Part shown: piece by piece, positions 7,224 through 15,493 of the stretch
How positions within the stretch are numbered: position 1 is the first letter of the stretch
Layout of the letters: each line of letters opens with the position of its first letter
Assembly: GCA_003131315.1 (NCBI GenBank)
Contig: PKUV01000158.1
Span: 1-64,000 of the forward strand
Reading direction: 5' to 3'
Length of the DNA stretch: 64,000 nucleotides
DNA from: Acidobacteriaceae bacterium
GTDB taxonomy: Bacteria > Acidobacteriota > Terriglobia > Terriglobales > Acidobacteriaceae
Notes under the pieces: generated by a model
What the model was told of the DNA's origin: nothing
Databases searched by the model: none
Seen by the model: only the letters and a program-made list of their open reading frames with translations
Made by a program: the position numbers and the translations under genes

Positions 7224-8387
7224 TTGCGCAAACTGACCATCGTTTTCCACCACGCCGGCGGAGGACATCAAAGTGCAGCGGACGCTCTCAAAGCCACGCT
7301 CGCCGGGCAAGAACCTCCCTGGGACGTCAGTCTTCTCGACATTCAGGAATTGCTCGATCCCCTCGACGTGGTTCGTCGCGCCACGGGCCTGCGCATTCAG
7401 GACACCTACAACCTGATCCTCCGCCGGGGCTGGACGCGCTTCACGCCGCAACTCCTGCTCCTTCTGAAGGGGACCATCCGTCTCTACCATTCTCCGATCG
7501 TGAAAGCGCTGCGAGGTTACTGGGCGCAACATCCGGCGGACGTGGCGCTCTCTGTAATTCCGCACTTCAATCGCGCGATCGCCGACAGCCTTCGCACCGA
7601 TGGCACAAAGACGCCCTTTGTCACTCTGATAACGGATTTGGCGGATTACCCGCCACACTTCTGGATTGAGCGGGAGTCGGAATACATCATCGCCGGTACG
7701 GAACGCGCCCGACAACAAGCATTAACCATGGGCCACGCCGCCGGCCATATCTTCCAAACATCTGGAATGATCCTGAAACCAAGGTTCTACGAAAAGACCA
7801 CCGTCGATCGCGTCGCCGAAAAGACGCGGCTGGGTCTAGAACCCAATTGTCCAACGGCCATTGTCCTGTTCGGAGGCTATGGCTCCCGGGTGATGGTCGA
7901 AATCACCAAGAAACTCAACGAAGCCGGCAGCGGCGTCCAGTTAATCCTGATTTGCGGGCACAACCAGAAGCTCGCCGCTGAACTCAACAACCTGCAGACC
8001 AGAAAGCCAATCCTCGTCGTCGGATTTACTCCGAATGTTGAATACTACATGGCCTTGGCCGACTTCTTTATTGGGAAACCAGGCCCGGGCTCGATAAGCG
8101 AGGCACTGCAGTTCCACTTGCCCGTCATCGTTGAATGCAATTCCAGAACGCTGCCGCAAGAGCGCTACAACGCGGAATGGGTGACGGAGAAAGGTTACGG
8201 GATCGTCGTGCCGAGCTTCAAAAGAATTGTGCCCGCCGTTCAACGCTTACTCCAGAGCGCGACTTTCAATGAATTCCGTCTGAGGGCCAACGAATACTCC
8301 AATCGAGCGCTGTTTGAAGTGCCCACAATCCTGGAACAATGCGCGAAGCACACGGCAGCTCCAAGGCAATCTCAGGCTGCTGTCTGA
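7224..8387 (+). CDS. GT28/MGDG-synthase-like glycosyltransferase
   Basis: 387 aa, TTG start behind AGGTGA. The N-terminus FHHAGGGHQSAADALKATL matches the lipid-acceptor domain of monogalactosyl/diglucosyl-diacylglycerol synthases and MurG relatives. The C-terminal half has FGGYGSRVM, CGHNQKL, VVGFTPNVEYYMALADFFIG, KPGPGSISEAL and LPQERYNAEWV, which form the nucleotide-sugar site. It probably glycosylates a membrane lipid. Pairing with the LpxH-like gene suggests an envelope operon. Confidence 0.8.
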   Translation: MRKLTIVFHHAGGGHQSAADALKATLAGQEPPWDVSLLDIQELLDPLDVVRRATGLRIQDTYNLILRRGWTRFTPQLLLLLKGTIRLYHSPIVKALRGYWAQHPADVALSVIPHFNRAIADSLRTDGTKTPFVTLITDLADYPPHFWIERESEYIIAGTERARQQALTMGHAAGHIFQTSGMILKPRFYEKTTVDRVAEKTRLGLEPNCPTAIVLFGGYGSRVMVEITKKLNEAGSGVQLILICGHNQKLAAELNNLQTRKPILVVGFTPNVEYYMALADFFIGKPGPGSISEALQFHLPVIVECNSRTLPQERYNAEWVTEKGYGIVVPSFKRIVPAVQRLLQSATFNEFRLRANEYSNRALFEVPTILEQCAKHTAAPRQSQAAV

Positions 8388-8419
8388 TTTAGTCGCCGCA
8401 AGTGTTGTGATCCAAACCC

Positions 8420-8962
8420 CTAGAAATGCACCACCACTCCCGTCGAAAACCGCACATCATTTTGACCGTTGCCGTAAAAGCGGGTGTGGATCCAATCCAG
8501 TTGTCCTCGGACCGCAACCGGCCCAGCCACCCGGTAATCGAGGCCGCCGCCAAACGCGTTAGCGAAAGAAGTGTCGGAATCCGAAATACCGTTGCTCCGG
8601 ATGATGTGCCCCGCCCCGACCAGTATCTCGGCAAATGGACGGAAGCGGCCTACCTCCGCGGAAACGCGCGGTCCAAGCAGGATGTTGTACTCGCTCAAGT
8701 CCGCATGCGGATTATGTCCCAGGGGCACGACAAAATCGCGGCCGCCATAGTGGCCGCTGATATCGGTCACGAGGCCGATCCACGGCAGAAACTTGCCTTC
8801 TAACGACGCGTTCCATCCGTTCAGATTTGTACTGTCATTGGAAATAGTTTCAGCGCGATTGTAGGAGTAGCCGAAGAACACATTTCCCTTCGTCGGAATC
8901 TGAGCGAAGGCTCCAGCGGTAAAAATGGTTATGAAAAAAACAAGAGTCCACAGTTTTCGCAT
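8420..8962 (-). CDS. outer-membrane beta-barrel protein
   Basis: 180 aa. A signal peptide (MRKLWTLVFFITIFTAGAFA) with an AFA-Q cleavage site is followed by alternating beta strands, FFGYSYNRAE near the N-terminus and a final aromatic strand FSTGVVVHF ending in Phe, as in OmpA-like/OmpW-like eight-strand barrels. The ATG at 8962 is chosen for the signal peptide; upstream in-frame sequence belongs to the neighbouring region. Function unknown. Confidence 0.75.
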   Translation of the reverse strand: MRKLWTLVFFITIFTAGAFAQIPTKGNVFFGYSYNRAETISNDSTNLNGWNASLEGKFLPWIGLVTDISGHYGGRDFVVPLGHNPHADLSEYNILLGPRVSAEVGRFRPFAEILVGAGHIIRSNGISDSDTSFANAFGGGLDYRVAGPVAVRGQLDWIHTRFYGNGQNDVRFSTGVVVHF

Positions 8963-9056
8963 CTGTCCCCCTATGCATCTGGAATCGGAGTCACATCTGA
9001 AATAGATGCAGGCGCGGCAGAAAACTTTGCCCGCCCACGCCGCACATTTGGGCAGG

Positions 9057-10550
9057 TCAGCGAAACAGCGCGGCAAAAAATCCGCCGAGTTTTCTGAAGA
9101 ACCCGCGCGCCGGCGCGTGATTCGCCGATGCAGTTTCCGTGCCAGCCGGTTTCGGCCTTTCGCTCGCGGGTGGAGGAAGCGGAGTGGCCAAAGCCGGTGC
9201 TGCCCGTGGGCGCGAATCCAGGGGCAGCGCACGCACATCCTCAACCGGCGCAGGCGGAGGACCTGTCGCGCGGAACACGAACGGCGCCTCAATCTGTACG
9301 TGAAGTTCGTTCGGCGCGACCGAGGCGTCAGGCGGAGCGGCCGCTGCCGGTGCCCCAGTCGAAGCCGCGCTTTCCGCGTGAGCCGTTTCCGCAACCGGCG
9401 CTGGGCTCGCGTTCAAGGGCGACAGTGCTTCGCCCTGTGCTTTGTTCTGCACTTGGCTTTGCATGGGCAGATTGTTTGTCGCCCGCAGCGGAGGGTCCCG
9501 CGGTGGCGGACACCCGCACTCGAGCGGCACCGCCATATCCACACGATCGAGTTGCCCGGAACGAAACATGAGCTGGTCGGTTGCCTTCACTTGATAAGTG
9601 CGATCGCCGAGCAACTCGGAAACAATCGCGGATGCCGTGTTGCCGGGCAGCGCGCGCACGCAGGTATTGCCCTGACTGTCAGCACTGATGGCATAGTGAA
9701 ATTCTCCCGGCCCCACCAGAAGGATGCGGAAGTCCGGCGTCATCACGGAATCCGAAGAAGCGTCGAGAGCGAAGTGCGCTTCCAGTGCGCCCGTGTTCAT
9801 GCTGAGCATCAGGTTATGCCGGTTCTGCGACGGGGTCACCGACACGGTTGTTCCCGGACAAACATGCACCTCGCCGCCACTCGACAGGCTGAGAACGGCG
9901 GTATCGGGCCCGGCCGTAATCGAAGAACCCGCGCCTCCGTTATCTTCCGCAAGCGCCAGCGGGCCGGCCGCGCGCACCGCCGCCACGACCGGTTGCGGGG
10001 CGGGCGTCAGGCTGGGAACCGTAGGTGGCTGAAACGGCGAACTGCTCGCCTGGTTGGGACTTTTCCCGAGATGCACGACCAGGCGGTTTCCCGCGGCATC
10101 CCAAGTGTAGGCGCGCGGCGCGAGCAGATCCACGACTACGCGCGCTATCGGCGGATTCTGTTGAAACTGGTCGGCGCGTATCGTGCCGATCTGATCGGCT
10201 TGTACGCTGATCCGCTTCTGTTGCGTTTCCAGCCGCGCGTTCGGCAGATCGATCACCAGCCGATCAGGGTCGCTGATCGCCTGGATCGAAGGAACCAACG
10301 GCTTCGTCGAGAGAATCTCAACTGCCGGGCCATCTTTTTCCTGCACAATCCGGAAGCTCTTGATCGCAGCAATCTTGCTCACAGCAGAAGAAGCGGCAGA
10401 CTTGGAGCCAGGCTTAACCGGTGTCTGGGAACGAAGCCGCGGTGCTCCGATTGCGAGCATTCCCACCGCAATAATTCCGCACAAGTCCGCCCGCAAACTG
10501 CAGCGAGACAGCGGTTGCCGGAACGCAAGATTCGGCGGGAAGTCTTTCAC
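9057..10550 (-). CDS. secreted AMIN and FecR-like domain protein
   Basis: 497 aa. A signal-anchor segment (CGIIAVGMLAIGAP) is followed by an AMIN domain at about 65-155 (FRIVQEKDGPAVEILSTKPL, DPDRLVIDLPNARLE, NRLVVHLGK), a module that binds peptidoglycan or targets to the septum. Residues about 230-335 look FecR-like (SGGEVHVCPGTTVSVTPSQN, LSMNTGALEAHFAL, GEFHYAISADSQG). The C-terminal 140 residues are Pro/Ala-rich and disordered. The start is a GTG. The domain combination suggests an envelope or secretion scaffold; no partner lies nearby. Confidence 0.65.
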   Translation of the reverse strand: MKDFPPNLAFRQPLSRCSLRADLCGIIAVGMLAIGAPRLRSQTPVKPGSKSAASSAVSKIAAIKSFRIVQEKDGPAVEILSTKPLVPSIQAISDPDRLVIDLPNARLETQQKRISVQADQIGTIRADQFQQNPPIARVVVDLLAPRAYTWDAAGNRLVVHLGKSPNQASSSPFQPPTVPSLTPAPQPVVAAVRAAGPLALAEDNGGAGSSITAGPDTAVLSLSSGGEVHVCPGTTVSVTPSQNRHNLMLSMNTGALEAHFALDASSDSVMTPDFRILLVGPGEFHYAISADSQGNTCVRALPGNTASAIVSELLGDRTYQVKATDQLMFRSGQLDRVDMAVPLECGCPPPRDPPLRATNNLPMQSQVQNKAQGEALSPLNASPAPVAETAHAESAASTGAPAAAAPPDASVAPNELHVQIEAPFVFRATGPPPAPVEDVRALPLDSRPRAAPALATPLPPPASERPKPAGTETASANHAPARGFFRKLGGFFAALFR

Positions 10551-10633
10551 AGAAGCACCCGATTGTTAGAGAAACCATACCACTCGGGGGTTTGTGAAAA
10601 AAGGTCTTGGGATAAGACGACGGAGAAAGCGCG

Positions 10634-10768
10634 CTAGTACCGTGACCGCGTGATGAGTCATACGGTGGAGGGACGGGCGTCTCGCTCGTCCAGCCGGACG
10701 GGGACGCCCGGCTCTCCACCAGCAAGCTTGGATCGACAGCAGTAACAATCACGCGGTCGCGGCACTAG
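10634..10768. repeat. palindromic intergenic element with 21-bp inverted ends
   Basis: The ends CTAGTACCGTGACCGCGTGA.. (10634-10654) and its near-perfect complement (10748-10768, two G/T-type mismatches) enclose a second nested palindrome (GGTGGAG...CTCCACC) rich in GGACGGGCGTC. The whole 135 bp could fold as one hairpin. MITE-like or REP-like; no protein is encoded. Confidence 0.7.
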
Positions 10769-10771
10769 GTA

Positions 10772-11107
10772 TTACGAGTCGGCCAGGAACTCGTACTCAT
10801 CAATGACGGCTGCCACCGCCATCTTGTTGGCGGGACTGCCACCTTCGACTCGTACCACGCGGCCCTTGCAGCGCACCCGGATGCTTTCCGTCAGCGTGAT
10901 CTCGGGCGGCAGGGTCAGCGTGAAATCAATCGCGGAGCCGGCCTGGATGGCGGAATCGACATAGAAGCAGATTCCGCGCGCGCTGACGTCGCGCGTCTGC
11001 GCCTCGTGCTCCTGCTCATTTTCGCCGTAACGAACGCTTACCGGCAGACGAAGCGCGAACCGCCGGGTGGCCCGCTTATCGTTGTCGTCCTGCTGCGTCT
11101 CGGCCAT
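10772..11107 (-). CDS. PilZ domain protein
   Basis: 111 aa, a single PilZ domain: RRFALRLPVSVRYG (the RxxxR-like N-terminal switch is RATRR), TRDVSARGICFYVDS (matching the D/NxSxxG motif) and a beta-rich end. The family binds cyclic di-GMP and controls motility, biofilm or secretion. A GGAGG site lies just before the ATG at 11107. It stands alone and could affect the flagellar genes of this genome, but no direct link is shown. Confidence 0.88.
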   Translation of the reverse strand: MAETQQDDNDKRATRRFALRLPVSVRYGENEQEHEAQTRDVSARGICFYVDSAIQAGSAIDFTLTLPPEITLTESIRVRCKGRVVRVEGGSPANKMAVAAVIDEYEFLADS

Positions 11108-11120
11108 CGAACCTCCTCAA

Positions 11121-11303
11121 AAGCAAGGTTTCAAAGTTTCAAGGTTTCAGAGTTTCAAAGACTTGTCGGAAATCGCCTGTAAGCATGGCAATTAGCGGCA
11201 AGCCTGTCAAGCAGAAGCAAGGTTTCAGAGTTTCAAGGATTCGTCACGGCTGGGAACGCACAGCACCTGCTGGTTTCATTGAAACCTTGAAACTCTGAAA
11301 CCT
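11121..11303. repeat. GTTTCAAGG-type simple repeats forming a hairpin
   Basis: Degenerate copies of a GTTTCA(A/G)(A/G)G unit occur at 11121-11160 and 11216-11240, and inverted copies at 11281-11303. The 18-bp arms 11221-11238 and 11285-11302 are perfectly complementary. This fills the gap between divergent PilZ and trpG. Confidence 0.7.
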
Positions 11304-11317
11304 GGCCTTTGAACAGC

Positions 11318-11323
11318 TACAAT
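11318..11323 (+). promoter_or_regulatory. -10 like hexamer 6 nt before the trpG start
   Basis: TACAAT ends 6 nt before the GTG at 11330, so a transcript starting about 7 nt after the hexamer would have no leader. No clear -35 box is seen at the usual distance. The same hexamer-N6-GTG layout occurs before the genes at 45605 and 47605. Confidence 0.35.
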
Positions 11324-11329
11324 GAATTC

Positions 11330-11902
11330 GTGGTCTTCGTCCTCGATAACTACGATTCGTTCACTTACAACCTCGTCCAGTATCTTGGCGAACTGGGCGC
11401 CCAGGTCGAGGTTCGCCGCAACGACAAAGTGACTGTCGGAGAGATCGACGCGATGCACCCCGAGCGCATCGTAGTTTCTCCCGGACCCTGCACTCCGCAG
11501 GAAGCCGGCATCAGCATCGAACTGATCCGCCACTTCGCGGGCAAGGTGCCGTTGCTAGGCGTCTGTCTCGGACACCAAGCGATCGGCGCAGCCTTCGGCG
11601 GCCAAGTAGTACGCGCTAAGAACCTGATGCACGGCAAAACCAGTCAGGTTGAGCACGATGGCAAGACCATCTTTCGCGGCCTGTCTTCGCCGATGACCGC
11701 GACGCGCTACCACTCGCTGATCGTCGCTGAAGACGGCTTGCCCAGCGATCTCGAAGTCAGCGCGTGGACTTTTGACAAAGACGGAACACGAGTCATCATG
11801 GGCCTGCGACATAAGAAATTCCCCGTTGAGGGTGTGCAGTTCCATCCGGAGAGCGTACTGACGGAAGAGGGGAAAAAGCTCGTCAAAAACTTTCTTGCTT
11901 GA
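11330..11902 (+). CDS. trpG: anthranilate / aminodeoxychorismate synthase glutaminase subunit
   Basis: 190 aa class I glutamine amidotransferase. It starts [20 protein letters not shown], with the oxyanion region SPGPCTP, the nucleophile [10 protein letters not shown] (Cys) and the His-Glu pair in [10 protein letters not shown]. It releases ammonia from glutamine for the chorismate-using partner, in tryptophan or folate synthesis. GTG at 11330 fits the family N-terminus; a TTG at 11309 would add seven unlikely residues. The partner trpE is the convergent neighbour, 21 bp away, so the two cannot share a transcript. Confidence 0.92.
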   Translation: MVFVLDNYDSFTYNLVQYLGELGAQVEVRRNDKVTVGEIDAMHPERIVVSPGPCTPQEAGISIELIRHFAGKVPLLGVCLGHQAIGAAFGGQVVRAKNLMHGKTSQVEHDGKTIFRGLSSPMTATRYHSLIVAEDGLPSDLEVSAWTFDKDGTRVIMGLRHKKFPVEGVQFHPESVLTEEGKKLVKNFLA

Positions 11903-11923
11903 GTGTTTTCTGACCCCTGACCG

Positions 11924-13456
11924 CTATCCACTGCCCCTCGCCATTTCCACTGCACGCAGCACGGCTCGCGCCTTGTTCTCCGTCTCTTCGAACTCACACT
12001 GCGGATCGGAATCGGCTACGATTCCCGCGCCTGCTTGCAAGTATGCCTTCTTACCTTTCATGAGCAGAGTCCGGATCGCGATGCACGAATCCAGATTGCC
12101 CGCGAAGTCGGCGTAGAGCACGGATCCGCCATACACTCCGCGGCGCGTTGGCTCCAGTTCTTCGATGATCTGCATGGCGCGAACTTTCGGCGCGCCGCTC
12201 AGCGTCCCCGCGGGAAAGCACGCGGCAAACGCGTCCATCGCATCCAGTTCAGGACGCAGGCGGCCTTCGAGCGCCGAAACCAGATGCATCACGTGCGAGT
12301 AGCGCTCCACATACATCAGATCGCGAACTTTTACCGATCCATACTCGCTGACGCGGCCCAGGTCATTGCGGCCAAGATCCACCAGCATCACGTGTTCGGC
12401 GCGTTCTTTTTCGTCGCCGAGCATTTTCTTTTCGAGAGCGGCGTCTTCGGCTTCGTCGCGGCCGCGCGGATGCGTCCCCGCAATGGGACGATATTCGAGC
12501 TTTCGTCCGCTGGCACGCACCAGCATTTCGGGAGACGAACCCACCACGTGCATTCCTCCCGAATCCTTCCGCCCAGCGTTCTTCCGCCCACTCCGGAATC
12601 GCAGGAAATACATATACGGCGACGGATTCACCGTGCGCAGCGCGCGGTACAGATCGAGCGGAGCCACTCCCGGCTCGAAATCCCACCGCTGCGAAAGCAC
12701 GACCTGGAAGATGTCCCCGGCGGCGATGTACTCCTTGGCCCGCCTGACGCTTTCGAGAAACTTGGGCTTCGGAGTGCGTGCCCGCAGCTTCGGCTTTAAC
12801 TTCGCCAGCTTTGACTTCGTGGCAGCTTTGCGCCAGTGCGCCGGCTTCCAGCCTGTGGCGAGTTTTTTTTCGATGCGCGCGATGTCCTTTACGGCACGCT
12901 CGTAGGCTGCTTTGGGCGCTTCCCGCGTCACGTCCGCCGACGCCACGATATGGATCTGGTGCCGCAGGTGATCGAAGGCGAGCACGCGGTCGAAAAACAT
13001 CAGCACACAGTCGGGAACGTCGAGGTCGTCCGAAGCGTGCTCCCCGATGTTCTCCAGCTGCCTCACAATGTCGTAAGCGCAGTAACCGACCGCGCCGGCG
13101 GTGAACGGCGGCAAACCTTCCATCGCTGCCGGACGATGCTGTTGCAGCAGTTCCTTGATGACTTCGAAAATATTTCCCGTGCGCCGCTCGACTTTTTTAA
13201 TGCGGCCACGTTCAATCTTGATCTCGGCGCCGCGCGACTCCAGCCGCAGAAACGGACGCACTCCAAGAAACGTATACCGTCCAATTTTTTCTCCACCTTC
13301 GACCGACTCCAGCAAGAAGGCATCCGGCTCTCCGTCCGCCACGGCAAGAAAGGCGGAAACCGGCGTCAGCAGATCGGCGGAGATGGACTTCGCCACTGGA
13401 ACCAGCGTGGCGCCGCGTGCCAACCGGGCGAACTCTTTGTAGTCAGGACGGATCAT
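11924..13456 (-). CDS. trpE: anthranilate synthase component I
   Basis: 510 aa. The N-terminal regulatory domain (about 1-200) includes LLESVEGGEKIGRYTFLG with the LLES segment tied to tryptophan feedback in TrpE. The chorismate-binding domain shows VVLSQRW, NPSPYMYFLRF, SSPEMLVR, IAGTHPRG, HVMLVDLGRNDLGRV, FPAGTLSGAPKVRAM and YGGSVLYAD. It makes anthranilate from chorismate with ammonia from the glutaminase. ATG at 13456 starts the family sequence; in-frame upstream residues are spacer. Convergent with trpG instead of the usual trpEG order; nmad3 lies 68 bp upstream on the same strand. Confidence 0.93.
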   Translation of the reverse strand: MIRPDYKEFARLARGATLVPVAKSISADLLTPVSAFLAVADGEPDAFLLESVEGGEKIGRYTFLGVRPFLRLESRGAEIKIERGRIKKVERRTGNIFEVIKELLQQHRPAAMEGLPPFTAGAVGYCAYDIVRQLENIGEHASDDLDVPDCVLMFFDRVLAFDHLRHQIHIVASADVTREAPKAAYERAVKDIARIEKKLATGWKPAHWRKAATKSKLAKLKPKLRARTPKPKFLESVRRAKEYIAAGDIFQVVLSQRWDFEPGVAPLDLYRALRTVNPSPYMYFLRFRSGRKNAGRKDSGGMHVVGSSPEMLVRASGRKLEYRPIAGTHPRGRDEAEDAALEKKMLGDEKERAEHVMLVDLGRNDLGRVSEYGSVKVRDLMYVERYSHVMHLVSALEGRLRPELDAMDAFAACFPAGTLSGAPKVRAMQIIEELEPTRRGVYGGSVLYADFAGNLDSCIAIRTLLMKGKKAYLQAGAGIVADSDPQCEFEETENKARAVLRAVEMARGSG

Positions 13457-13524
13457 GTGTCTAGCATCGCACGAACTGGCTTGCCGAGACATAACGGTCA
13501 TTCTCAAGGAACGTGCATGAGGGG

Positions 13525-14454
13525 TCACCCGACAAACGGAAGGCTGCTCAACCAACTCAGCACTTTTTCGCGATCCTCCTGCGACTGTGGCATTTCAAAA
13601 ACGAATTCCTGGCCATAGCCTCGGTGGGTCACGTTGCAGTGCTGTTCTTCTTCTCGTTTCTCCCATGTCGGGTTCTTCTTCCCGATGTGTGACAGTTCTT
13701 GGTAGAAGAACATGGGAAGCTTCCATTTGCTTCGTAGCCTAGAACTTGGGTCAGTCAATCGCAGTGGGTGCCCAAAGTCCTCGCAATCAAACGAAGTGAA
13801 GGTTCCATACCCGGGAATATTCGGCCAAAATGTTAGGTGCTTTCGAGGTGTATAGATCGTGTTGTTCTGTTTCTTCATGCTACGACGCTGCTGATCTGTT
13901 TTAACCAAAAATGACGGGATTCCGTGAGGGTGGCTGCCCCACTTCTGATCTGGAGCATTTATTTTGTGGATTTCGCCGAGTTGCAGCCAAGCGTGAATAA
14001 TGTGGAACTTTCTGTTTTCCACGTATTCCCATCTGCCCTTGTCGTTAATCTTCGCCGGCCTGAAGTAACCGAAGAAGAGGAACAGGTCATTAGGTTCTTG
14101 GCCCGGTTCTCTCCTGACGCCTTTTTTCTCTAGATGTGTCTGTTCGTTGCCGCACTGACCAAATGCCGGCTGGAAGGCTGAACGGGAGACGATCGAGCTT
14201 CGCAGATCAGGGTCAAGATGAACCTCGCACCTGGCGAGCTTTTCATCCTTTGAGAGATCAGTTACCAGCTTGCCAACCCCGCCCCTTCCGTCCGCAAATT
14301 GCAGGTCGTCGTAGGTTATGCCAGTTCCACAGTCTGGAATGGGAAGACTAAAAAGCTGACTACCATTCAGGATCGGGCTCGCGAAACCACCAGCTGCATC
14401 GTCCACACCCTTTCGGCTAAGGATGATTCGTCGGGGCAGGTTGACTTCAGGCAT
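13525..14454 (-). CDS. Nmad3 (nucleotide modification associated domain 3) protein
   Basis: 309 aa. Hallmarks remembered for this family run through the whole protein: IILSRKGVDDAAGGFASPIL, LFSLPIPD, a central DLFLFFGYFR, HIIHAWLQLGEI, NIPGYGTFTSFD, PLRLTDPSSRLRSKWKLP and GQEFVFEMP. The domain was defined by its association with phage and bacterial DNA base hypermodification genes; the chemistry is not settled. No glycosylase, kinase or methyltransferase partner is adjacent, so this is a solo copy. It lies between the toxin-antitoxin pair and trpE, an insertion-like position. Confidence 0.72.
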   Translation of the reverse strand: MPEVNLPRRIILSRKGVDDAAGGFASPILNGSQLFSLPIPDCGTGITYDDLQFADGRGGVGKLVTDLSKDEKLARCEVHLDPDLRSSIVSRSAFQPAFGQCGNEQTHLEKKGVRREPGQEPNDLFLFFGYFRPAKINDKGRWEYVENRKFHIIHAWLQLGEIHKINAPDQKWGSHPHGIPSFLVKTDQQRRSMKKQNNTIYTPRKHLTFWPNIPGYGTFTSFDCEDFGHPLRLTDPSSRLRSKWKLPMFFYQELSHIGKKNPTWEKREEEQHCNVTHRGYGQEFVFEMPQSQEDREKVLSWLSSLPFVG

Positions 14455-14504
14455 GCGCCTCCATTCTCAAAGTTAGTTTTGCTTGGCCTGCGAAAGCCTT
14501 GGAG

Positions 14505-15029
14505 TTACGTGGCATCCTTGCCAACAAACGCCTTTACCGCTTCCGCCACCGTGATCATCAGCGTCATCGGATCCATCGGGGAGGCAATGAATCCGCAATC
14601 TTCATAAAACTTTCGTGCTCGCTCTGAAATTGCATGCGCCAGGATCGCGCGGACGCCGGCAATCTCAGCGGCCTGCAACGTACGCAACACGGCATCGCGC
14701 AGCAGACCCGGCCCGATCTTTCTCCCCTGAAAACCTTTGTGGACAGCCAGCCGGCCGACGATCATGACCGGCACCGGATCCGGCATGTTGCGCCTGACAC
14801 GGCCCGGCGCTTCCACATGCGCTACCGCGCCAACCGCCAGAGCATAATAGCCGACCACCTGCTGCGCGGCGCAGACCACGTACGTACGCGAAGCGCCGCT
14901 CTCCTCATTTTGCAGCGCCCGCCGTTGCAGCCAGTCGTCCAGCGACGGCTCTCCGCACTCGAATTCCGAGAGGTCGTGATCCGGGCGCAGCTTCTCTGGC
15001 GCGCTTAGCGGTTGCTCACCCCGGCTCAT
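14505..15029 (-). CDS. GNAT acetyltransferase toxin (TacT/AtaT-like)
   Basis: 174 aa. ECGEPSLDDWLQRRALQNEE near the start and VVGYYALA, VMIVGRLAVHKGFQGRKIGPGLLRDAVLR (acetyl-CoA loop), ILAHAISERARKFYEDCGF are typical of GNAT toxins that acetylate charged tRNA and block translation. The start codon overlaps the antitoxin stop by 4 bp (ATGA), giving coupled expression. It is followed by nmad3 downstream. Strongly expected from the partner type. Confidence 0.87.
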   Translation of the reverse strand: MSRGEQPLSAPEKLRPDHDLSEFECGEPSLDDWLQRRALQNEESGASRTYVVCAAQQVVGYYALAVGAVAHVEAPGRVRRNMPDPVPVMIVGRLAVHKGFQGRKIGPGLLRDAVLRTLQAAEIAGVRAILAHAISERARKFYEDCGFIASPMDPMTLMITVAEAVKAFVGKDAT

Positions 15030-15319
15030 TGCTCCCAGGGCGCTTTCGTCTTCAGTAGCCGCCGCAGCCTCGCGTTGCTCGCCGGAGGCTTGTCCAGCAT
15101 GGATGTGAAGCGCTTAAATTCCTCGCTCGACAAAGCGAAATACCGGCGGTCGAGCAAGACGGCTTCCGCTTCCCGGCAGGCCGTTTCGAGCATGAAATCC
15201 GACCGGTTCCGGCCCAGCGCATCCGCTGCGCGGTCGATCAACGTTTTCTGGCGCCGACTGGCGCGGAGGTTAATGGTTTCATCGCGGGTTCTCCTGGTTC
15301 TTGTTCCTGTCGCCGGCAT
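15026..15319 (-). CDS. DUF1778 (TacA-like) antitoxin
   Basis: 97 aa. DETINLRASRRQKTLIDRAADALGRNRSDFMLETACREAE is the ribbon-helix-helix region of DUF1778 antitoxins, followed by a C-terminal neutralising tail containing YFALSSEEFKRFTSMLDKPP. ATG at 15319 is chosen because of the strong GGGAGGGG site; an upstream in-frame ATG lacks one. The pair normally represses its own promoter, by analogy. Confidence 0.88.
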   Translation of the reverse strand: MPATGTRTRRTRDETINLRASRRQKTLIDRAADALGRNRSDFMLETACREAEAVLLDRRYFALSSEEFKRFTSMLDKPPASNARLRRLLKTKAPWEQ

Positions 15320-15493
15320 CAGTCCCCTCCCGTGTATGCACAACGACTATACATCACTGTGCGCACGTTGTAAATACATGATTCGCTTTGGCTCTCCCTT
15401 CGCTTGCCTAGCCTGCGGGCCGGCAATATACTTTGCGAGGCTTGCCCGACGATTTGGGGAGGCAATCACAATCGCAATCATACGGAGATTTTT

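Noticed and set aside
9006..10637. A 543-codon plus-strand frame
   Set aside because: Antisense to the AMIN/FecR-like gene, Arg-rich without domains, a codon-bias shadow.
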